Assembly (NCBI GenBank): GCA_001839685.1
Contig: MLAK01000699.1
Coordinates: 1 to 64,000, forward strand
Source of the DNA: Tritrichomonas foetus
Lineage: Eukaryota; Parabasalia; Tritrichomonadida; Tritrichomonadidae
Reading direction: 5' to 3'
Length of the DNA: 64,000 nt
Under the pieces are notes generated by a model, which was given only the letters and a program-made list of their open reading frames with translations, was not told the DNA's origin and searched no databases. Both the position numbers and the translations under genes were made by a program. The number at the start of each line of letters is the position of its first letter. Position 1 is the first letter of the stretch. Shown here piece by piece: positions 57,779 to 64,000 of this stretch.

Positions 57779-58609
57779 ATGAGAAGAGACATTCATGTTT
57801 TACTGCTTGGATTCGAAACGACAAATGGCCAAACAATTCTCAGGAGAATGAACGAGAATTTTCCTACAATAAAAGTCGCAGTTCCAGCTGGAATTTATAA
57901 AGAAGATATTATTATTTCCCAATATTTAGTTCCACTGAATTTATCGAACGTCGAACAGCTCACAAAAACATTCCAGCTCATTCAAACTGTTGTAATTTGC
58001 GATCAAAAATTCAATAATAAGAAAGTCCTGCAAGCTGCAGAATCGGCAAAAACAAAAGTTGTTAACGCATTTTATAATTACCCACAAACCGTTGTTGAGG
58101 CTGCTTATCATCGCTTTTCATTCACGCCAATATCGATGACAGCCCATCAATCGGCGAGTGGCCTTGGATTGAAAGGTATCTGGACTGTGTCTCATCAGGA
58201 ATCGTTTTTATCTTTTCCTAAGCAAAATCATGGAAAGTACTCAATTGATCAAAAACCGATTGATATCCAGAAAATGAAAGTGGCACATCGAATTGAATTT
58301 TCTAACAAATTCACAGCAATTTTGTTTTGGTTATTTGCACTTTTCTTACGTTTGATTTTTCCATTTGGGAAAGATAGGAGGACCTTTAATTCTAACTGTA
58401 ATTGGAGGTTTTTTGGTGAAACTGTTGAATTTGATGATACTTTTGAGTATGAAGTGACTGCTGAAAGTGTTGAGTCAGAATATTTAAGACCTGATGTTGC
58501 CGTATTAAATATTTTGACTTCACTCTCAATTAAAGAAAACGAGTCGTGTGATTGGAATAGCTTTAGCAGGATGAGAATTAAGCTCTCGAAATACGAGCTG
58601 AAAAAATAG
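57779..58609 (+). CDS. Saccharopine-dehydrogenase-like protein (SCCPDH-like), short
   Basis: 276 residues. The N-terminus (HVLLLGFETTNGQTILRRM) has a Rossmann-type strand and helix, but the glycine pattern is not the classical GxGxxG. VVICDQKFNNKKVLQAAESA and TKVVNAFYNYP resemble the NCVGPY...VI.AC...G..CIDI.GE part of SCCPDH. A single hydrophobic helix (residues 180-200, FTAILFWLFALFLRLIFPFG) is placed as in SCCPDH on lipid droplets or ER. Length is well below the 420-430 of that family. The match is suggestive only, and enzymatic activity is unlikely given the missing central part. Confidence 0.4.
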   Translation: MRRDIHVLLLGFETTNGQTILRRMNENFPTIKVAVPAGIYKEDIIISQYLVPLNLSNVEQLTKTFQLIQTVVICDQKFNNKKVLQAAESAKTKVVNAFYNYPQTVVEAAYHRFSFTPISMTAHQSASGLGLKGIWTVSHQESFLSFPKQNHGKYSIDQKPIDIQKMKVAHRIEFSNKFTAILFWLFALFLRLIFPFGKDRRTFNSNCNWRFFGETVEFDDTFEYEVTAESVESEYLRPDVAVLNILTSLSIKENESCDWNSFSRMRIKLSKYELKK

Positions 58610-58860
58610 ATTTTTTTATTATTTTCGAATAAATATTATTTTTTTTATAATTTCTGAATAAATTTCATTTATTCGTTGGTTTATCATTTTGTAGTACTAC
58701 AATTTCATTCAACAGCTTTATAAATTTCATACGCTATTTGTCTGGTTTCTGATGATTTGATCACTATGTATAAATTTAATACAGTAATTTGAAAAAGAAT
58801 ATTAGATGAAAAAACATATTTTTTATATAAATATCTTTTTATATGACAAAACAAAACATC

Positions 58861-59460
58861 TTAAGCAACCTCAGTGTTGTAGTACTTAAGAGTCCATTTT
58901 GCAAAATGAGGTGACTCAAGAAAAGAATCATATTCATTACTTTCCAACTTTGATTCAATAATTTTCAAGCAGGCATCAAAAGAATTGGCTGACACTTTTT
59001 GCATCTCACCGTGTGCGGGAATGACTGCATTCACGTAATCTGATGGAAGCAAACCCAATTGTTGCACTATTTCTGAATGTCGCGCCTTTTGCTTAGATGA
59101 TGAAGTTGGGAACTTTTCTTTATATTTATTGCATGCTGTTATGAAATTTAATATAACTATGAGTTGCTTTTCCCATGCATATCTTTCGAAGTAGTGATAA
59201 AGATTTTTATCTGTGAAAACCCGAGAAAATGGAGGAACATAGTCATGGTTCGATTGGTGCAATCTTATAACTGGTTTCATGACCATTGTTGGGATAAGAT
59301 TTGCTTCGGAATCGATATTTTCTGTTTTGCTCGATGCATTTCTGGAAGATTTGCTTGGCGATGGCTGAAGCCTCCTGGAGCATGGTGCCATTGGAAGGGA
59401 TTGACCATTTGCTGGTTTATTCTTTGCTGCTAATTTTTCTGCAAGCTCTAAACAACTCAT
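58861..59460 (-). CDS. RGS-domain protein
   Basis: 199 residues. Residues 1-70 are disordered and Ser/Pro-rich. Residues 78-190 carry a regulator-of-G-protein-signalling fold: FTDKNLYHYFERYAWEKQLIVILNFITACNKYKE (compare F..FL..E.....L.FW.....Y), and near the end SFDACLKIIESKLESNEYDSFLESPHF (compare FD.AQ..I...M..DSY.RFL.S..Y). RGS proteins speed GTP hydrolysis by G-alpha subunits. It is a plain single-domain version with no membrane anchor. The ATG lies 11 nt after an initiator. Confidence 0.7.
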   Translation of the reverse strand: MSCLELAEKLAAKNKPANGQSLPMAPCSRRLQPSPSKSSRNASSKTENIDSEANLIPTMVMKPVIRLHQSNHDYVPPFSRVFTDKNLYHYFERYAWEKQLIVILNFITACNKYKEKFPTSSSKQKARHSEIVQQLGLLPSDYVNAVIPAHGEMQKVSANSFDACLKIIESKLESNEYDSFLESPHFAKWTLKYYNTEVA

Positions 59461-59468
59461 GATGAGAA

Positions 59469-59473
59469 AATGA
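59469..59473 (-). promoter_or_regulatory. Initiator (Inr) of the RGS gene
   Basis: On the minus strand reads TCATT, with its A at 59471, 11 nt before the ATG at 59460. Confidence 0.5.
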
Positions 59474-60045
59474 AGACTTTAACGTACAGGATGTAAATCA
59501 TATCAAAAAATTCAATTTGTTTAGAAAAAGATTAATTGAAAACTGCCTAATCCTATTTCACCTTTATCTCCATTTCAAAAGATCTAAATAGTTTAATAAT
59601 TGGTGAATAGGTATTAGTATTTAGTATAAATATTGGTGAATCTTTGTGTGAATTAGTATATGATTGTAAAACCTGGGATTTTGATATGATGAGTTTGGCT
59701 CGACAATATGACAAAACAACAATATTCAATAGACTTTTCAATCTTAATCAAATCATCATTTTTCCGAATATACAGCTATTTCAACCAGAAAAAAAATATT
59801 TGATGATTACAATAATAAAAGTATAAGGAAAAGTTTATTTTTGATATAATAAAAAGTAATAATAGAGAATTAATCTTTTTTGTGACAATTGAAATAATTT
59901 CCGAAGAAAGAAGTCAGAAATAGTGCCTAACCTATATTTCCCACTAAATTTTATAGCTATTTCTTACTGAAAATTCTTCAATTTTCTTACATAAGAGCAA
60001 TTTTGAAAAATCAGAAGGATTAGGAAAGTTATATTTTATTATACA
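59474..60045. other. Intergenic, weak coding scrap only
   Basis: 572 AT-rich bases between two minus-strand genes. A plus-strand frame at 59644 (starts at TTG) reads CELVYDCKTWDFDMMSLARQ and may be a scrap of a decayed gene. No other feature. Confidence 0.35.
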
Positions 60046-60654
60046 TTATAAGATGGATTCATCTTTAAAATCTAAGTCCATATTATCAAAAAGAATTTCA
60101 TTGTCAATATCATCATTATCTGATATGTTGTAGTCAGCAAAACTGGCCTGAGAAAAGAAATGTGTAATGGAATCATCTTTTTTATCCTTCTGAATTCTAA
60201 TGTAATGTGGTTGACCAGTATCCAATTGGCGAACTGTCCATTGTCTGAGTTCGATTAACGAAGTTTTTGAAAAAGGAAGAGTTTCTACAAGTGTCTTCAC
60301 TTTTTCAAAACTATTAGTTGCTGCTATATAATGAATTGATTGAAATGATCCATTTATTGATGATTTGCATTTGGAAAGAAGAAGGCATAGTTGTTTTGAA
60401 TTCACTGCAATTTCATTATTCGGTAACCAAAATATTCCACAAACTAAACAACGTTTCCAATCATCTGCATTATTTCGAATAGAAAATGTTTTAATTGTAT
60501 TTACAATTTGGACAAAAGTTTGGCGACTATGATTCCGATGATTTTTGCACACCTTTGATGATAGTGTTTTTCTCATGTATATATATTGTTTTTTATCATT
60601 TTTGTTTAGAAATTCCCAAAATTGGGGAAGTTCGGCAGTACAATGTTCGTTCAT
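60046..60654 (-). CDS. Initiator-binding-domain transcription factor (IBP39-type)
   Basis: The frame reaches an ATG at 60720, but the ATG at 60654 (MNEHCTAELPQFWEFLNKND) lies 7 nt after an initiator and opens directly into the domain, giving 202 residues. Residues 9-125 match the initiator-binding domain of trichomonads: PQFWEFLNKNDKKQYIYMR, then WKRCLVCGIFWLPNNEIAVN and LLSKCKSSINGSFQ. IBP39 uses this winged-helix domain to bind the TCAYW initiator and its C-terminal part to contact RNA polymerase II. Here the C-terminal part is short and acidic (DNDDIDNEILFDNMDLDF), unlike the full IBP39 core-binding domain, so it may be a specialised paralogue. Confidence 0.75.
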   Translation of the reverse strand: MNEHCTAELPQFWEFLNKNDKKQYIYMRKTLSSKVCKNHRNHSRQTFVQIVNTIKTFSIRNNADDWKRCLVCGIFWLPNNEIAVNSKQLCLLLSKCKSSINGSFQSIHYIAATNSFEKVKTLVETLPFSKTSLIELRQWTVRQLDTGQPHYIRIQKDKKDDSITHFFSQASFADYNISDNDDIDNEILFDNMDLDFKDESIL

Positions 60655-60658
60655 CAAG

Positions 60659-60663
60659 AATGA
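60659..60663 (-). promoter_or_regulatory. Initiator (Inr) of the initiator-binding-protein gene
   Basis: On the minus strand reads TCATT, with its A at 60661, 7 nt before the ATG at 60654. The factor's own gene thus carries its presumed target site. Confidence 0.5.
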
Positions 60664-61891
60664 TTTCCGTTTTGATTCTGAATGACAAAAATAGAGCTTT
60701 TGAAAAACTGGAAATAACATTCAATATTTTGTCTGGCTAAATTCTATTTATCAAAATTGAATGTCTTTGAAAATATTGAATGATTAGATTTCGCAAAAAA
60801 AATGAATGAATCTATCAAAAATTTCAATAAAATTTTTGGTTTCACCTTTTGATCATTACTGATTATTTAGGAGCAAATGATGAGATTTATTTAGTCCAAT
60901 AAATACAAAGGAAACAGAGAAAATAATGATTTTTATATTTCGAAATTTTACTGGGATTCTAATTCCATTATATTTGGGATAATGAATATTCAGATTTAGA
61001 GTTTGATTTTGGCAAAGGTGTCATCTTCTGGAATGTTATTATAGCTTCTAATAATATTTTACCAAAGTATTGCTGATGACATGAAGACTATAGAAAAAGT
61101 GAAAAAAGACTTATTTCAATTAGCAATTCATTAGCCGATAGGCATAGCAAGCCGTGTTTAAAGAGAGAGATATAAGATAAAAGTGATTTAATATATGAAT
61201 AAAATAAGCATGCTGAAAAATAACTGATACAGTATTAACAATCAAAATTACATCACTTTTCACCGTCATTGCTACAATTTAATCATAGTTCTGTTGTTTT
61301 TTTTAGATTCATCTGTCTTTTTTTCACCAGCTGGTTTACTTGATTGGTGTTTATTATGCTGGACAATCTTCAATAAGAAGAAAAAATTTCATGGAGGTTG
61401 TTTCCCTGTGAATGAATGATGCATACAATAGTGTAACTAATAAACTCACGAAAAACATTTAGAAATGAAGAATAATTTGTGGACTGATGATAACTTTTTT
61501 ATCATCTTTAAAAAAGTATCAGAACTCACAAATTGTGAGTCACAATTTTAAATTAAATTGTAATTTCCCATATTTTTAATAAAGGAAACTAACCCACTTC
61601 CACTAATAATAATGCAATCTTTCCATGAATCTCACTCAAAATTGAAAACAATAGTCTTTATAATCACACTACATTTTTGTCATATATTTGGCCTAAAATG
61701 CACCTCTGGTTACTTTTGAAATCATTTATGGTGTGTGTGGTTAAATCAATTTTTTCAGTTAACCTTACGTTCATTAACTTCTGTATTTCACTTTCTAAAT
61801 TCAAAAAGTTAATATTTATTGGAAATTGATTTTGAAAGGTGTGAACAAATAAAGCGACCGTTTGTTGGAACAAAGATCAATTTCACGAAAA
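60664..61891. other. Divergent intergenic region
   Basis: 1.2 kb of AT-rich DNA between the initiator-binding-protein gene and the small membrane-protein gene. A minus-strand frame (61873-61664) has no ATG. No RNA gene or repeat array seen. Confidence 0.45.
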
Positions 61892-62068
61892 ATGGTCACG
61901 ATGGAATCATTATACAGCTGGTGCACTCTCCTTGGCACCGTCATTTTTGTATTACTTTTCTTGAACTATTATCTCGAAGCGAAAGGTGAACCAGCTGAAG
62001 CTGAAGAAGGTGAACCACAACAACCTGAATCGAAATCATCCAAGAAGCGCAGAAACAAAAATCAGTAA
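61892..62068 (+). CDS. Small single-pass membrane protein, 58 residues
   Basis: The frame opens at TTG (61862); the first ATG is 61892, preceded by TTTCACGAAAA. One hydrophobic helix (residues 6-28, YSWCTLLGTVIFVLLFLNYY) is followed by an acidic Pro/Glu linker and a basic end (KSSKKRRNKNQ). The short N-terminus and long charged tail suggest a signal-anchor protein with a cytosolic tail. The KK/RR end could be an ER-retention or ribosome-binding signal. No family recognised. Confidence 0.6.
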   Translation: MVTMESLYSWCTLLGTVIFVLLFLNYYLEAKGEPAEAEEGEPQQPESKSSKKRRNKNQ

Positions 62069-62710
62069 CATATTTGCAAATAATTTATGACGTTTTATGA
62101 ATCTCACTCAATAAATATTTCCTATTTATCAAATATCTCATTTTATTTATTTTATCAATGAAAAAAGTTGGCATTGTTAACCGGTCAATGACTGCATTTA
62201 GCGGTTATTTACCGATCATTTACACGTAAATCTCATCTTTTTTTTGTATTGGATTTGACAATTTTTTCTTCTATAAAAACAAAAATAAAACAGATTTTCA
62301 TGAATAATCTAGAAACAAGCTAGATTATTTGAAATCAATAATATTCGCTAATCACATGTCGAATTCATAAAAATTTTGACAGTGAGTGAAATCTGAAAGA
62401 AAACTCCAATAATGAAATTATTTGGAACTCGTGGAAAATGATAAATTTTATTTTATGAGTTTTATTGAACTTTTCATGCGATTAGGCAACTATATAGATT
62501 GATACATTAAAAAGAAGAAGTAACTGGAAATCTGAAAGAAAGTGTACGAAAAAAAAGTAGGAAAAAAAGGAAAAGAAATCCATTTAATTGGCTTTATTGA
62601 ATAAAATAATAAAAGAGAAATTTACAAACTATAGCAACAAATTTGTAGAATCAAATGATCAAAAAAAATCTATAAAAGACGAATTAATTAAAAACAAGAA
62701 TTATCTTGCT
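62069..62710. other. Convergent intergenic spacer
   Basis: 642 AT-rich bases; AATAAATA follows the small-protein stop. Nothing else seen. Confidence 0.45.
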
Positions 62711-63859
62711 TTAAAATGATTCCTCTTCATCTTCATCATCGTCTTCATTATCGTTGTCATTATTATTTTTATCATTTTCGTCTTCTTCTTCTTGTCTCCT
62801 TCTTCTTTCTGCTTCTTCTTCCTCTTCTTCGAGTCTTCTTGCCTCTTCCTCAAGTCTTTTCTGTTCAGCTTCTTCTGCACGCTTTTGTTCGACAAATTCT
62901 TTCGCACTTTCGCGATCTTCGTCTGTAACTTCTTCATCCTCAACCTTTTTCAGCTGTGGAAGAGCATCAATAATGCAAAGACGATATTCATCTTCTGAAT
63001 TTACTGGATTTCCTGTTATATTTAATTCTTCGAGTTTTTCATAAGGTTTGAAAACATCAAAAACATCCAATTTTTCTAAATTGTTGGAAGCCAAATTGAG
63101 AACTTTCAAAAGTGGAAGACATTCCTTAAATGAGACTGTTTTTGCAAGTTGGTTCTCAGATAAGTCAAGCTTATGAACATTTTCTAAATCTTTCCAGGCA
63201 TCATCAGCAACAAATTTGATTTGATTCTGATCTAAATATAATCTTTTCAAATTTTTCAAGCCTGTAAAAGTGTCAGGATGGATTCTTCGAATCCTATTCT
63301 GACTTAGCTTCAATGTCCTAAGTGTGACTATCTGAGCAAAAGCTGAAGGCTCGATTGTGGAAATGGCATTTCCAGTAAGATCCAATTTTGTAAGAATTGG
63401 GAAAGGCAAAACTGGAACAGATTTAAGTTTATTTCCTTGCAAGTTAAAATGAATGAGATTTGGAATTGGTTCTTTAAATTCTGGAAGAGCACGAATTGAA
63501 TTTCCATGAAGATCGAGATAAACAAGTTCCGTCATTTGAGCTAGCCATGGAACACGATGGAAAGTATTTCCAGCCATTGAAACGAAACGAAGATGTGGAT
63601 ATTCAGATAATATATTTGCATCTTTTAATTCCGATTCATTCATAACCAATTTGGTATAAGCGTATTCAAGATCATTTGGTGAATCTAAAACAGCCAAATT
63701 TGGAACAAGTTTCTCTTCTGTTAATGGTTCGCCTTCGGGATCGTCTTCTTCCTCTTCCTTTTCTTTTTTCTCTTCTTCCTCTTCTTCTTCTTCAGGATTT
63801 TTCACTTTTCCTTCTTCACCATCTTCCTCTTCAAGCAAAAGTTCTTCGTCGGAATCCAT
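62711..63859 (-). CDS. LRRC23: Radial-spoke leucine-rich-repeat protein LRRC23 (RSP15-like)
   Basis: 382 residues. An acidic leader (residues 4-45, Glu runs) precedes PLTEEKLVPNLAVLDSPNDL and EYAYTKLVMNESELKDANIL, then SEYPHLRFVSMAGN. These line up with LRRC23 (PLTEEMMKEGLSLL, HAYVKLEVKERDLTDI, RSYIHLRYVDISEN). Eight or nine leucine-rich repeats follow (LDLHGNSIRAL, LDLTGNAISTI, LDLSENQLAKT), capped by the EYRLCIIDALPQLKKVEDEE end. The C-terminal 60 residues are a charged Glu/Arg helix and an Asn/Asp tail. LRRC23 belongs to radial spoke 3 of motile axonemes. Overlapping acidic or basic frames are shadows of the Glu-rich tail. Confidence 0.8.
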   Translation of the reverse strand: MDSDEELLLEEEDGEEGKVKNPEEEEEEEEKKEKEEEEDDPEGEPLTEEKLVPNLAVLDSPNDLEYAYTKLVMNESELKDANILSEYPHLRFVSMAGNTFHRVPWLAQMTELVYLDLHGNSIRALPEFKEPIPNLIHFNLQGNKLKSVPVLPFPILTKLDLTGNAISTIEPSAFAQIVTLRTLKLSQNRIRRIHPDTFTGLKNLKRLYLDQNQIKFVADDAWKDLENVHKLDLSENQLAKTVSFKECLPLLKVLNLASNNLEKLDVFDVFKPYEKLEELNITGNPVNSEDEYRLCIIDALPQLKKVEDEEVTDEDRESAKEFVEQKRAEEAEQKRLEEEARRLEEEEEEAERRRRQEEEDENDKNNNDNDNEDDDEDEEESF

Positions 63860-64000
63860 TCGTAACGAATATGTGCCACTTTTAATTTTATAACGTCTAC
63901 AATGAAAAAATAGGAATAGATTTTATTTTAACAATATATTTATCAATGTATATTGTTTTCTTTAATTCAGAGTTTAAAATCTGAAAATCATATTATTGAT
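63860..64000. other. Upstream region of LRRC23, window edge
   Basis: AT-rich; no strict initiator was found next to the ATG at 63859. Nothing else seen. Confidence 0.35.

Noticed and set aside
59644..59826. 60-residue plus-strand frame
   Set aside because: Begins at TTG; at most a scrap of a decayed gene.
1..64000. CRISPR arrays, bacterial operons, rRNA operons
   Set aside because: No direct-repeat/spacer structure, no ribosome-binding sites and no rRNA sequence seen; the window is eukaryotic.

Overview
The window is about 64 kb of AT-rich nuclear DNA from a flagellated protist, most likely a parabasalid (trichomonad of the Tritrichomonas/Trichomonas type; species not decidable by eye). The evidence is as follows. 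Almost every gene is a single intronless ATG-to-stop frame. About eleven genes carry a trichomonad-type initiator (TCAYW) 5-25 nt before the ATG. One gene (60046-60654) encodes an initiator-binding-domain protein of the IBP39 type, a family known from trichomonads. The BTB-like, F5/8C and ankyrin-N-terminus-like segments match protein families expanded in trichomonads. Several stop codons overlap TAAA, as expected for trichomonad poly(A) signals.

Layout. 1-7.5 kb: IFT74, a frameshifted tubby-like gene, then a graveyard of decayed coding fragments including a BTB-like remnant. 7.5-25.3 kb: an initiator-binding-like protein with a frameshifted tail, VPS39, ribosomal protein eL34, a propeller/solenoid protein (possibly Nup160-like), DNA primase small subunit, a 21-bp minisatellite, PP2A methylesterase, a TBC Rab-GAP split by an assembly gap inside another 21-bp repeat, a reticulon, and ribosomal protein uL15. 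26-38 kb: a coiled-coil protein, a nucleoplasmin-like protein, a TRIP12/UFD4-type HECT ligase, an Arf pseudogene, a possible spliced microprotein gene, a Ser/Thr kinase, a calponin-homology protein and tRNA-His(GTG). 38-64 kb: a SAMHD1-type dNTPase, an RRM-RRM-BTB-F5/8C protein, IFT70, a WDR7-like protein, a Mutator-transposase-derived protein, a large CCDC180-like coiled-coil protein, a four-helix membrane protein, tRNA-dihydrouridine synthase 2, a SCCPDH-like fragment-sized protein, an RGS protein, the initiator-binding protein, a 58-residue membrane protein and an LRRC23-type radial-spoke protein.

Themes. Flagellar biology is over-represented (IFT74, IFT70, LRRC23, probably CCDC180-like and tubby-like). 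Endomembrane traffic is the second theme (VPS39, TBC GAP, reticulon, WDR7-like, a dead Arf). Genes are not in operons; each seems to have its own promoter. The most unusual items are the domesticated, catalytically degraded Mutator transposase, the RRM/BTB/discoidin fusion, the pair of initiator-binding-like proteins, the full-length Arf pseudogene with four stops and no indel, and the proof from repeat phase that the two frames around the N-gap are one gene.
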